From Antitrichia curtipendula (taxonomy: Eukaryota; Streptophyta; Bryopsida; Hypnales; Leucodontaceae): a stretch of DNA of 64,000 bases. Under the pieces are notes generated by a model that did no database searches, was not told where the DNA came from, and was given only the letters and a program-made list of their open reading frames with translations. Positions 12,801-23,799 of the stretch are shown here, piece after piece. Position 1 is the first letter of the stretch. Each line of letters opens with the position of its first letter. The stretch covers positions 18,848,001 to 18,912,000 of the forward strand of contig OX579635.1 of NCBI GenBank assembly GCA_951230915.1, given 5' to 3'. The position numbers were made by a program, and so were the translations under genes.

Positions 12801-13824
12801 CTGTGAACTTATGTTAACACGTACTCTGCTTCGGCCTTGAATTGAGAAGCCCTCTTCCGAGCTGCATCCCATATCTTTCCTTCAATGTCATGTCCCACTT
12901 CTTCTTCTTCTTCTTCTTTGACAACCTCCACTGGCGTCATCACCTCGTCCTTCACTTCTTCTTCTTCTTCTTTGACAACCTCCACTGGCGTCATCACCTC
13001 GTCCTTCACTTCTTCTTCTTCTTCTTCTTTGACAACCTCCACTGGCGTCACCACCTCGTCCTTCACTTCTTCACTGTCTGCCTTTTTCTTGAGCCGCTTC
13101 ATTTTGGGCTTAGGTTTCTCCTCTATCCCTTCACTCTCAGCCTCAGGCTCCTCAATCACCTTCTCCTTGCCTTTGGCGGGCTCATCAATTACCTTCCCCG
13201 GCTCAGGGCTGTGTTCCTCAGGTCCTTGCAGAAGCTGTTGGACCACAATCAGGAAGAACAAATCAATCAAATATAAGTAAGCATCATTCCACAACACCTC
13301 AATGACTGACGATACTATTCATGAGAAATCAAAGCAAATTTGTAACAAGAACAAGAGTGACAAACGCAAATCATGTATCACCACATTGCTATTTGGGAGA
13401 ATCAATACCTCTTGAATAAGTCCTGTGACATACAGCTTATACGTTTCCAAAAACCCTGACTCAACCTTGAGATCCTTCTCCAGTATCCGGCGTAAACTCG
13501 CTAAAGTCACAATGCTGCAATTCCAGTGACAGATTTTGCAAAGCAGGACATTAGGTTGACAAACAAGCGCGCAAGCTTCATTATTATATCCAAAAATTTG
13601 GCGAGCCCCTCGCAAAATAAAACAAAAATCAGAAAGAATACTCACTTGGCTTCCTGACGGATATACTCCGATCGTGCTTCGACAGCGAGCACAATGGCAC
13701 CCTGAACGTCTTTCATAAGCTCCTCCCGACTGGGCGCAACAAATGTAGACGGCGGGAATACTGGCTCTTTCCTCGGTGGCCTCTCCATTGCAAAGATTCT
13801 TTGGTGATTCGGTGGCCTCTCCAT
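9873..13824 (-). CDS. HIRIP3-like histone chaperone with CHZ domain and two DEK_C-like repeats
   Basis: Nine exons, in transcript order: 13824-13646, 13514-13409, 13234-12825, 12666-12561, 11969-11610, 11488-11409, 10524-10400, 10269-10063 and 9916-9873. All introns are GT-AG, and the model closes to 538 residues. Residues about 35-98 and 215-270 are two helical DEK_C-like units, each with a core of the type LRRILEKDLKVESG or VRRLLEQDLELDNG. Between them lies an acidic stretch with three near-identical units (EEVKDEVMTPVEVVKEEEEE), then a Lys/Glu-rich linker. Residues about 390-490 match the plant HIRIP3/CHZ region: VEHLKNIIKDCG, VPPSVYRKAKQA, ELEAILDKEGLTAS and LKDLEGIDTSNII. The tail is Asp/Glu-rich. 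Known CHZ proteins bind H2A.Z-H2B or H2A-H2B dimers, so a nuclear histone-chaperone role is inferred. The start is the first Met of MERPPNHQRIFAMERPP; a second Met lies 12 residues on. It is divergently paired with TRM13. Confidence 0.85.
10477..11110. repeat. Degenerate tandem duplication over a CHZ exon and its upstream intron
   Basis: The stretch 10477-10770 covers part of the seventh coding exon and the intron beside it. It recurs at 10828-11110. Matching words include GTTACTTCGACCTCTAACCA, TAGACTTCAATT, TCAGCAAATA and TTCTGGTGAG. The exon part of the second copy has lost its reading frame. It is therefore a dead duplicate that lies wholly in the intron between exons 6 and 7 of the transcript. 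Confidence 0.65.
12899..13068 (-). repeat. In-frame minisatellite in the chaperone coding sequence
   Basis: Three tandem units of about 57-60 bp encode EVKDEVMTPVEVV followed by five or six Glu. On the plus strand they appear as TTC/CTT runs alternating with GACAACCTCCACTGGCGTCA. Copy number and Glu-run length probably vary between individuals. Confidence 0.8.
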
Positions 13825-14768
13825 TACAAAAGCGCTAATGCGAACAGGATGGTAATAACTCCAATAGGCCTAGAAAATTCGTTTTCCAAGGAGAGCCTGA
13901 AATATCATACATACATAGAGTCCGTTCAAGAAATTCCAGAGGTCAATTCAATTGAAAACAGTTGAACACAGATGCAAGTCGTCCGCGACCATTCACACCC
14001 AAGCCTCAGAATCACCAAAGAATTTACGCGCAGGGCAACGGGATTGTGTGCAAAGTCCCAGCTCCGGGCGGAACACACGATGCGAATTTTTTCAGCATTG
14101 CGCGTGATTGAAGAAATTACTTGGGATCGTAAACGAAACCCTTGCGAGAGAGGAAGCTGTCTCTCCTCGACCTAGGGTTTCTTACGATGAGCTTCGCTAC
14201 GGAAGGACACACCCTCATACATGCCAAAATTTACTTAAACCCTATCAACTAGTGGCATGCATCCAGAAGCACCGACAGACATCCACGAACGTCACAAACT
14301 GCAAACTGCAACAGTCGTAAACAATCATACCCGATTTCTGTCCCACGTCTGTCCTTGAATCTGCGACGCCCAGTCCCCAAAGCACAGAGAAAAACTTCAC
14401 ACACGCATCGCTCACCTCGCTGCGTCCAGAAATCTGCGTCCAGATTTTGCAATACCCAATAAAATCCAAGCGCGCTGCTCACTCTCACAAGAAGAATTTA
14501 ATTCCTGGCTTCCCTCGAAGAAACTACAACGTGGACGAGAGAAACATTGCAGTGCGGCTTGGAACAGAACCAACCCACATGTTTAAAACATCAGAAAAAT
14601 GTGGCGCCCAGTGTATCTATGGGGCTTAAACATATGAGATGGCGGGAACTGCGAACATGTGCCCCCTGGGTGCCAAATCTTCATACCTGGGTGGCCGCTT
14701 TGCCGGGTATTACAAAATCCTTTGTTTCTTCACCGACTTGGCGATATTTGAAATGCTTTAGTGCACAA
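13825..14768. promoter_or_regulatory. Divergent promoter region between the CHZ chaperone and TRM13
   Basis: The two start codons are 945 bp apart and face away from each other. The interval holds telo-box-like motifs (AAACCCTA types at about 14137, 14170 and 14227), which are common near plant translation- and growth-related genes. No clear TATA box was found. The short open frames here are taken as 5' UTR or promoter sequence. Confidence 0.5.
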
Positions 14769-17700
14769 ATGCGTCGCAGCTCTGTTTTTTGGGGTAGAGG
14801 TCAGCTATTGCGAAGGGTGTTGGAATTGGGTCATGGTGTGGCGAGGGATTCTTCTTCTTCTTGGTCGTCGTCGTCGTCGTCTCCCGTTTGTGATATTTTG
14901 GGCAGAGGGGTTATGGAGGATGGAGCGAAAATAAAGCAGCAGGAGCCAGGGAAATGCGGGTTATGGATTCCGAAGAAGCGGCGTTTCTGCGCTTCTCATG
15001 CATTGCCAGGATTTCGGTATGTGCCTTCAAATTCTTTCTGTTGCGAATTGGGCTGTTTTTAGAATTTAGGGTTTAGGAATGGATTTTTTCTGGGAATGCT
15101 GGCATTTTGTGTAATGAAGGTCTGTACTTACAGGTCGGGTGGTGTGACTATGCGCAACCAATTTGCTGCAGCACTTTGAACTGTCGGCATTGCGAATTTC
15201 TATAAATGGAGTTTCCTAATTGCGGTAGAACTTGCAAATTCAGTCTCCCTATGATTTGCCTAGGGTTTTTTAGGACGAAGCATCTTGTTAGAAGAATTGC
15301 AGGTTGGGCATCTTTGGAGAAATCTCTCTTCAGTCAGCTGACATAAGAGACTGATGATAATTGCAGGTTTTGTGGTAATCATAAGCCTTTGGCAATGCAG
15401 AACAGGGTTCCGTGTCCTATCGATCCATCACAGTATGTTCATCAATCTCTACGTGAATGATTGTGCAGAACTGAACAGCACTTTTTCTAATATCTTCATT
15501 AGAGTATTGGTACAGTGAGGACAGTCTCACCTCTCTAATATGACATGCTTGGCTACCCTATTGTTAGGTGCCACGTCAAGATTGAGTCCAGATGTAGAAA
15601 CATAATATCTATCATATGATGAAGTGTCACATTAGAGAGGTGAGACTGTAAACACGCTTAGCCGAAATTGTCAGTTTTAGAAATTGCTGCGACTTTGTAT
15701 TGTATATTCATTCTGTGGACACGGTGCAGCACTATTTTGCAGGTGGATATTGACAGTCATATGAAGAAATGTCCGGCTGTGAAGCAACTTGATCGCTTTG
15801 AGCATCAGTTGTATCATAGAAAAGGCATAAATGCTGGGAGCGATGATGATAATGGTGCTGACAAGACCCTTGATGATGTCTCCTCTGAGAGGATATACTC
15901 GATCAAGGTAAGTGTAAAGCTTCTTAACTGCAAGGATTCATGATTTTGAAATGACCAATTTGATTGATTATATTGTAAAAACTATTATTACAATGGGGTC
16001 AAATTTTACATAACTACAAGCATTGAAGAACGTTGCATGTATTTGTTAAGGAATAAATAACTTGACCAAAAGAAAGTTCCCGTATGACTTTCTCAAAACT
16101 GCAAACAAAATCATGATCTCAATTTGGGCCTCTTCGTCCTTTAGCGTTGGTACTTTTCAGGAGTGAGTGCGTAGTGGAGAAAGTACTACGATGTCAAGTT
16201 TAGTGATACTATCGTTTGCCCTTGCAGTCCCAACGATTGGCGAATGGCACCCCATTGAAGACCAAGGCCTTGAGTGGTGACGACAATTTATCACGAGAGA
16301 ATGCCTATCCATTTCTGAGCTCGGCCTCCAAACGTGTGGCAGTGAGTGCTTTGTCAGGACCAGATTTTGAAAATCTTGTCGCTAGAATTGACAAAGCTTT
16401 TGCACAAGTTTGTGGAGAGAAGCTCGACGAAGCGATCATGCAACCTGAAGCCTGCAGGAGATGGTTGGATGGGGAGAGGGACAGGTATCTCAATTTTCTC
16501 GTTTTTAGATTTGTAATGTCAGGCATCAGAAGATTACCTCAGGATGTATGCATTCATTCAAAAATTTGAAGCTCCTTAAGGGCCAATGGGCCCAGATTGG
16601 GTCTCATATTTTTATTGCCAGTTTTAAGTAGCTCAGATGGGGTTTTAATTTTTAAACTTAAATTTGTTTTAAATTTGTTGACCAATACATGCAATGTTCT
16701 TCACTGATTCTGGTGATATGAAATTTGGACCCAGTTGAGTTGTCTTTTTCACAGTATAGTCAGTTGAATTGGTCATTTAAAACCATGAACCCTAGGGGTT
16801 TGCGTACCTGAGAGATTATTTTGTATGCAAGCACAATTCTTGTCATGTCCGACTTCAGCTGGGGTTATGGTTGCAGAAGAGTACCTTACCAAGAGAAACA
16901 TGCTGTGCAACAAGCGTCTTTGCTTGGAAATATGGAAGCATTTGGACTCTTGGAGAGTATCAATGAAGAGGAATTGGGAAGGAGAGCAAGCACTACTTCA
17001 CCTGTAAAGCAGCGTGCCATAGTTGAACTTGGTGCGGGAAGAGGCTACTTGTCGCACATGTTGTGCGATTGCTATACTGTCCATAAAGTGGTCATGGTTG
17101 AACGCCGCGCCTATAAATTTAAAGTACTCATTACTTAAGCGCCTGTAATATGCTGCAGTTGCCACCTTGTATATTTGCGACGTGTTTTTCCAAGACACAT
17201 GTAACCTTTTGTTTCTGAAGAAGGAGTAATGTGTCGATTCTGATGAGAGTTGACTGTGAATGTGGCTGTACAGGCAGATCGAACTATGCGGCAATCCAAG
17301 GGACTGATTTTGGAACGTTTGAGGCTTGATAGTAAGTTCACACCTGTATCCGAGATTTCCTACTAACGTCATGTAGTGGTCAACCTGAAGCCTAAAGCAT
17401 ATTACTCTTCATTCTTAAATGTGGATGAACGAAATATTTACTTCAATGGGTGAAGATACGGTGAAAGTTTGAAGGATAATTTCTAATGGACCTCTGAATG
17501 CAGTTGAGGATCTCAATTTGAGTGAAGTGAAGGCGATACAAGACTCCTACGTGGTTGCAATCAGTAAACATCTTTGTGGACCCGCTACTGGTGAGTGCCC
17601 TTCTCATTACTTGAATCTTTCAGCTTTTTCAGCTTTTTGCACGGCATTACCACTTGCAAGGTGTGGGCATTTCTGATCAACCTTTTTCATGAAACTAAAA

Positions 17701-18975
17701 CTTTGCAAACTGAATTATCAGATTTATCGTTGCGGTGTTGTCTAAATAATGGAGACTCGCCGGTGCTCGCGAATGCTAGTACAACAGCTCCTCTCAATGA
17801 CGCTACCCAGCCCCTGCCCAAGCCAATTGTTGACGGACTTGCAATCGCAACATGCTGTCATCATCTGTGCCAGTGGAAGTCGTATGTCAGTAAGTTGTCT
17901 TCGAACTTCCGCTTGCAAGTGCCACTTGTGCTTTACTCTATGTTGTTCAGAGCTTCTACAAAGTGGTCTTGTTCCATATGACGTTTTATCAGCTTTTGCG
18001 CAGTCGACTCTGCCCTCATTCTGCCTCTTTTTGTCCCGGCGACAATGTGGTAAAACCGTGACCTACGAGGACTATTCATTTAGGTTCATGTAGACCTCGC
18101 GTATGTGGTCCAATGCTTGACTGATTTCTTCTTAATCCTTATTGTGCAGATAAAAGGTATTTTAAGAATTTAGGATTCTCCAAGGACGATTTCCACGCCA
18201 TCACATGGTTGACAAGTTGGGCACTTTCAGGTACTCACGAACATGAGTTACCTGACTGCGACACGTCTAAAACCAAAGAATCGTTGCTTGCCAGGTACTT
18301 CTACAATCTACCAAAGAGCTGCATCACTTATACATTAACTATGAAGACTTTCCAGGGGGTTTGGAAGATTGTAACAGTTTTTGCCACTCATTTGAATGAT
18401 CAGAACACTGTAGAGAATCCTTGTTGAGCACCCTCTTAATTGGCATGAAAAGGAACCGCTGGCACTTTGTTTGCAATGTTGAGCTCAATTTGAACAAGTG
18501 AGAGCTCCTCAAGCCAATGAGCTATGTGAATATTTCAGAGCTTTAATGTTTCTTGATTTGCCACGATGTAGCATGTTGTTGCTGTAAAATAACTCTTCTT
18601 TGGCACCACTCTGAAAAGGTGTCACGAAACTACTTCTTAAAAAATGCTATGATATATTTCCTCCCTAAAAACTGCGAGAGTGGGTACACTAAGTTAGTAT
18701 GTCTATTGCCCTCACAAGATTATTAACATGCTGTGGTACCTTTCCAACACAGGGAGCCAGCACGTGAAACTGTCCCAGTGAAGGCAGTGCTTTCGAAGGC
18801 CATGAACGCAGTGGATGCAGCGCAGCGATTCTCTCTAGGGAAAAAATGCAAAAGACTGATAGATACAGGCAGGCTCTTGTGGCTTCGAGAGAACGGCATG
18901 CAAGCTAAATGTGTAGAATACATAGCGGATAGCGTCTCCCCAGAAAACAAAGTCCTCCTAGCCAAGCGTGGATGA
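14769..18975 (+). CDS. TRM13: TRM13-type tRNA 2'-O-methyltransferase
   Basis: Ten exons: 14769-15016, 15367-15432, 15730-15907, 16228-16484, 16877-17123, 17274-17331, 17504-17590, 17722-17889, 18150-18294 and 18753-18975. They close in frame to 558 residues. TRM13 methylates the ribose 2'-OH at position 4 of the tRNA acceptor stem. The N-terminal zinc-binding part reads CGLWIPKKRRFCASH, then FCGNH (residues about 63-90). A CHHC-type finger follows, with CPIDPSH and HMKKCP. Next come QEKHAVQQASLLGN, the SAM-binding loop VELGAGRGYL (about 298-307), SKHLCGPATD (372-381) and ATCCHHLCQW (423-432), all hallmarks of the family. The start is uncertain: Met at 14769 gives a Ser-rich leader, and Met at 14913 gives 510 residues. 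Exon 3 must begin at 15730, not at the later CAG, to keep frame and the finger's His. Introns carry three small repeats. Confidence 0.88.
15521..15649. mobile_element. Small TIR element (MITE) in TRM13 intron 2
   Basis: Near-perfect inverted ends, about 25 bp each, frame a 129 bp element. The left end is ACAGTCTCACCTCTCTAATA followed by TGACA. The right end is the reverse complement, with TGTCACATTAGAGAGG then TGAGACTGT. No target duplication is obvious, so the superfamily is not assigned. Confidence 0.7.
15945..16150 (+). repeat. Intronic short TTAA-family repeat (TRM13 intron 3)
   Basis: It shares the core TTTTGAAATGACCAATTTGA and the words CAAGCATTGAAGAACGTTGC and GACTTTCTCAAAACTGC with the copy at 943-1175. 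It ends at TTCGTCCTTTAGCG, which is close to the inverted CCCTAAAGGAC end. Confidence 0.5.
16565..16803 (-). repeat. Intronic short TTAA-family repeat, reverse copy (TRM13 intron 4)
   Basis: This is a reverse-orientation copy. Its landmarks are TGCAATGTTCTTCACTGATT, TGAATTGGTCATTTAAAACC and the end ATGAACCCTAGGGGTT. It pairs with the family ends seen at 21237-21487 and 55797. Confidence 0.5.
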
Positions 18976-20781
18976 AAAGAAAACCCACATGACCCTCTTT
19001 CTTTCTGTGTGTTTTCGTGTGGCACAAATATGTTTTTTTCTGTGTTTTGAAATGTTCAACGCAGGATTGAAATGAAAGAAAGAATGTCTTCCCCTGTTGT
19101 TTTTTTAGCATCTAATTCTGTTAGGCAACTTCGGAATCACCTCATTCCATTATGAGCGAACACATAAACCTGGATCCTCGAGCATATTGTGCTGAGTCCA
19201 TGATTGCAAGGCTATGAGTGTGATGAAAGCAGCAAAGTTTTATCTGTGACTAGTAAGCTGGTACAGCAATGATGGGAGCAACGTGCCATGCCAGAGCTCC
19301 AACTACGAGAACGTGCCATCATGACCTGGCAGATGCACGGCCACCGGTGGCCGCGTCCTTGGGTTCCAGGCCCCGTGACCGGGTCCCCTCCCCCCTTGCT
19401 TCGAATTTCATCAGCGCTATTGCCCACTTGACCACATCTTGTCGATCCCCTTCAATCACAATTTGCGGCACTCCTCTCAATCGATCTCCAAAGCTTCAGA
19501 GCCGAGTAGCAACCATCTTTCCTTTGCATTTCGAAATTGGTGAGAAGCTCTTGTGTGTTGGTCGATCGAGACACTTGCAGCTAGCTAGAGCGCAGCGCTG
19601 CTGCAGGTCTTGGTTGTTGCTCCCGCAGTTGTTTCTTCCTTGATTGCAATGCAGTTGATCGCCGAGCTTCCTGTGGTATCTTTGCTCTGTAGAAGCATTT
19701 CTTCTTGGTTCTGTTCATTAGATTGTTCGCTTTGTGTCTTCGTTTTCGTTTTGCGTCCTCTCACATTAATTTTTCTTTTTTTTTGAATTGTTGGGTTCTT
19801 GCTGTACGATCTTGAGCGTGAGTTGCATTGGAGATTCGATTTTACCATGTACAGTTTTGGTCGATTAGGAATCCGCACCTCTCTGACAAAGGCGTGGGTA
19901 GGTGTGTCAGAAGCGTAATTGGCATCTTGGCATCTTTATTGTCTTTGGTGCAAGAGCTCTGACAAGGTTGGCGATCGTTTATGAATTATGGATTCAGTGG
20001 TAGGGATTGAGAAGAACCGTGTGCAGCCCTTGTAGAGATGGTCGTGCAAGCTGGATTGTGCACGCAAGTGGAGGTTGCTGATTCTTTCGAGAGGGCAAGC
20101 AGCTGAGAAGGTATTCATTCATCAAAACTTGTTTGATTTTTGAAATCATTTGTATAAGCTTAAATATACTCTTGTGTTTGAGATCGGTGAGCCGATACAT
20201 TGGCAAGCAACGAGCTGCTTTTCATGTGTTCTTGCAGGCCATTTTTGTCGGATAAAATTTTAGGAGCATTCTAGACTTGATTGCTTTCATTTTCTCGTCA
20301 GTTGTTTACAGTGATGGTTCGATGCGGACGGGAAGGGACTACTTCAAGAATAGGAAATGGAATGGATGGAAATTCTCTGTAACTAGTTCAAGAATATTCA
20401 CGTTTTTTCAAGACAAGAATCGCTCGCTTCGTTCTTCTTGTTGCTTAACATGCAGATTACAAGCCTCCCACCTCCATTTCACTTTCCCTCTGGAGGACCA
20501 AGAAGTCCAACTTGGGCGGCGTAGTTTTTTGGCTGTCTTGAGTGGGTCATATGGGGACTTTCTTTTGTCCAATTTTATTTAATTTTTCACCAACACATAC
20601 AATGTTCTCTAGTGATAGAAGAATTTGCGCCATCGAAGTTTATTTTGCACAATATGATTAATCGGTCATTTTCAAACCATGAGTCCTTGGTCTTTACGGG
20701 TTAATTATCGTCTGATTTGAAGGTGTTGCTGCACGTGCTTGTGTGATATTAGTTTTCAGGCTGCATCTCGAATTCAGCGGG
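18976..20781. other. TRM13 3' flank and probable 5' region of the coiled-coil gene
   Basis: 18976-19200 looks like the TRM13 3' UTR. A GC-richer patch at 19300-19450 and the stretch up to 20120 may be promoter and non-coding 5' exon of the next gene. A possible donor (GAGAAGGTATTC) lies at 20107-20111. Reading frames here contain stops or lack motifs. A reverse short TTAA-family copy lies at about 20484-20704 and ends in TTAA. Confidence 0.35.
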
Positions 20782-22112
20782 ATGTCTCAAAAAATGACTC
20801 AGAGGTTCTTTGGGCCTAAGGTAATAGTAGGTTTCTCGAACCCTTTTCTCTTTCCATTTCGGTGCTTCGTAATCAGCTTAGACGTGAACAAGTTAATAAA
20901 ACATTTGAAGAATACACTTCACAGATTACAAGCAAGGATATTCAGGTGTCTAATTTACATCAAGCATACATTGAAAGTAGGGTCTACATTGACGAAGACG
21001 CAAATGGAATCCATGGTGAAGATTTTTTACAAATACAAGAATGAGATATCGCCAGTAACAGGTAGACTTGCAGCTACATCCATTTGACTTACTGTTGAAT
21101 TTGATCTGGCATGTAGGTCCACGATCCTACCCGAGCTGCAAAGGTAACTAAAGGAGTCTTTTCAACTGTCGAATCCCCCTTTTGAATCAATTAAATCCAT
21201 TTTGCAGTGCTTGACGTTTTCCATTTAATACCTCTTTAACAAGAAAAGGACCAAGATACCCCCATTGGGACTCATGGTCTTCCTTAGCATTTTGAGTAGG
21301 TTTTGGGGGACTATTTTTTTTTTCTCATTTCATTTATTTAAATTTCTCTGTCCAATAATACAATGAATGCTCTTCACTGATTCAAGCGATATAAATTTTT
21401 TTCCTCGTCTAATTCATTGTTTCGTGATATGATTAATCGAATTGGTAATTTTCAAACCATGAATCCTTCGTCCTTTTAGGAGTTAAGAACACGAGGCCAC
21501 ATTAAGGATTGATGTTGCAACTGGTTGCCTCTGTCAGGTGGCTGTGTTGAAACTGGCACGGGAGCAGCATCGACGAGAGGTTTGCAATGCCAGACTGCAG
21601 GTACTGTTTGCATATAATTATACTTTAATCTTTCCAAGTACTAGTTGGAAAACCCTCTTCTATGCCAATGCGGCAACCAATGAAACATCATGTTCAATGT
21701 TTCAGGATTTGGAGAATGAACTCCAAATGTTCTCTGAAGAATTTGGCAGCCGATTACACGAATTACGGTTTGTAATTACGACCCATAGTTCAATTTTTTT
21801 TTTGCTACTCTGTCGTCGTTGATAACATGGTTGTCCCCCTGCAATGCAAATTTTACTGTTTCCTACATAGCAAAGCGGAATTAAGATGTTCTTCAATTTT
21901 GACTGACGTTTTAAAATAAAATAAAATAAATATAGAATATAGAATATGCTTTTCTGTAGTTGCGCTTACCACCTTGCGTTTGCAGGGTCTCTATGAGGGA
22001 CGTGATTTTTACCGCACCAGATTTGAAAGCATTGAGCGGGAGCCTCTATCCAGATGGAGGAAAGGCAGAAGCATTAGACTGCAATGGTCAAGACATCGAA
22101 AAGACCCTCTGA
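20782..22112 (+). CDS. Small predicted coiled-coil protein
   Basis: Six exons: 20782-20820, 20877-20945, 21117-21143, 21538-21600, 21706-21767 and 21986-22112. They close in frame to 128 residues ending in TGA. Every boundary is GT-AG. The exons read as one charged helical stretch: LRREQVNKTFEEYTSQITSK, then DPTRAAKVAVLKLAREQHRR, then DLENELQMFSEEFGSRLHEL. A non-helical tail follows with FTAPDLKALSGSLYPDGG. I recognise no family. The start is the Met of MSQKMTQRFFGPK; an upstream in-frame start through another exon is possible, because exon 1 also follows a good acceptor (TTTTCAG at 20759). The second exon could instead run on to a stop at about 21044, giving a shorter alternative end. No partner or function can be named. 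Confidence 0.5.
21237..21487 (-). mobile_element. Short TTAA-family MITE in an intron
   Basis: The left end is TTTAACAAGAAAAGGACCAAG. The right end is the inverted partner CGTCCTTTTAGGAGTTAAG. The body carries GCTCTTCACTGATTC and TTCAAACCATGAATCC, as in the copies at 16565-16803 and 20484-20704. It lies in the intron between exons 3 and 4 of the coiled-coil gene. Confidence 0.6.
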
Positions 22113-22897
22113 AGCAAAGCATTCACGCCCATCTTTTCATGCCCGTCTGACGTCAAATACCACTAGTAAGAGACCCGTTGCAGTGGATCCCATACCCCTC
22201 ATGAAATACTTAAGGATTTCTTTCTGTAAGATAGACTCCAGTGATACCAATAATCTGTATGAGTTACATACCGAAAATCCGTAGAGGACCTTAATTACTT
22301 TTGGAGACTTTTCTGTCGCCAGTGTTTTGTTTCACTTGGAATTTGACATGTCCTCTTAATAACAGGGCAGAAATCCATGTGATAATATTTACGAATCAAA
22401 CGCCTTACTGCTTCGAAATGTGGTTTGTAAAGAAACTCTCAATATAAGATTTAGCACCCAGTAGTAGCTGGCAAGACTGCGGCAGATAATTGTGGGTCGA
22501 AGAACTCTACTAAATAATGCGAATATATGCCCCAAATCTTCATTTGGAGCTCACAATTCACAGAGGCTCGAAGGGCTTGCAATAAGCACTGCGCTGTTCT
22601 CAACTGCTATGACTACTTGGTCCTCAGAATCGCTTCAAAGAAAACTGTTGAATCTCACACTACAACTAACGCGAGTCCCATTCATTAGTTGCACTGCAGG
22701 AGGCTTCTCTCACAAGCTCCTCTGCGTCCTCACAGCTCTTGGTTTCACTTCGGCCATCACTTCGCAAGTTCGGCCTCTTACAGTTGCCCCCCAAGTGGTG
22801 GTAACGAGAGCGCAACGAGATTGCCACGGAGTCACTGACAATAATAAACACACAATAGGACAGGTACACAGCAAGCGGACTGAAGTAGTGTACTGAC
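22113..22897. other. 3' flank of the coiled-coil gene
   Basis: This is probable 3' UTR and flank. A plus-strand frame of 134 residues at 22492-22896 has no recognisable motif and runs into the next transposon's end. I do not call it a gene. Confidence 0.3.
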
Positions 22898-23496
22898 TTA
22901 AGGTAGGTGGCTCAAAAAGCGACCCTTTAAGGCTGCTGGGCCTTTTTTGATGGTTTTCCAATGCCCGAAAATATTTTCCCTTATTTTTCACTTGAAGAAA
23001 AATTGATGTGGAACCTAACACAAGTGGTTTCTTATTTTTCGGAGCACATATGAATTATTTATGAATTACTTATGAATTTTCAAAGAATTTTGTCACAGGA
23101 ACCTATTTGTGACCTAGGCCTTGCAAAACTCACACATGTGCAATCTAAAAAAAAGATATAGTTTGACCAAAAACAAACATTGTGGCATTCAAAAAGTAAC
23201 ACACAAGGTTCCTAAATGCGATCCTTAATAAACTAAAATGGATCCTACTTTCTTTTAACATTTGTAAGAAGGTAACTGGACAATCAATTCCCATTTAGAA
23301 AATTAAGTGGACCACCTCCCTAGCTTTGAAATGGCCCCTCCCTGACTCTTATTCCATCCACTGAAAACCCTTAATTATGCAACACCATGCATTAAGAGAG
23401 GTTGATAGTCCATTTTAGAACCATTTACTCTCCATTTCAGAGCTCTCTACAGGGTTGTTTGAAGAAGAGGGTCACTTTTTGAGCGACCTACCTTAT
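22898..23496. mobile_element. TIR element with AAGGTAGG ends
   Basis: The left end is TTAAGGTAGGTGGCTCAAAA followed by AGCGACCC. The right end is its inverted partner (GGGTCACTTTTTGAGCGACC then TACCTTAT). The interior is non-coding. Related interior sequence (AAGTGGTTT-TATTTTTC, GAATTATTTATGAATT) recurs at 25603-25830 and in part near 50100-50250. This is a non-autonomous DNA element of about 600 bp. Confidence 0.65.
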
Positions 23497-23799
23497 AGCA
23501 ACTCTACGGTAGGGCGCCAAGGGGATAAGACACGGCCTATGGGTGAGCTTGGGTTGAGTTTCTGTCCCATGACAGGCACGCCAAGGGGAAAATAATGGCC
23601 CGCCACATCAAGATTTGGAGAGAAGGCATAGCCAAATGTTGTGTGTGTCTTTTGCAGGGTGCGTTAAGTAATTTTGACACACTTTCCAATGTACCGACCT
23701 CCAACTAGCTCTCAAATGAGCTCCAACTAGGTGCAACAAGCTATTCCTAGTAACAAAAAAAACAAATCTACAATTAAGTGAGGCAAATGCTAGTGTCAT

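Noticed and set aside
12842..13280. Plus-strand frames of 131-144 residues rich in Phe or Ser
   Set aside because: These are the complement of the acidic chaperone exon, whose minus-strand reading fits splice sites and neighbours.
22492..22896. 134-residue plus-strand frame
   Set aside because: It has no motif, lies in the 3' flank of the coiled-coil gene and ends at a transposon border.
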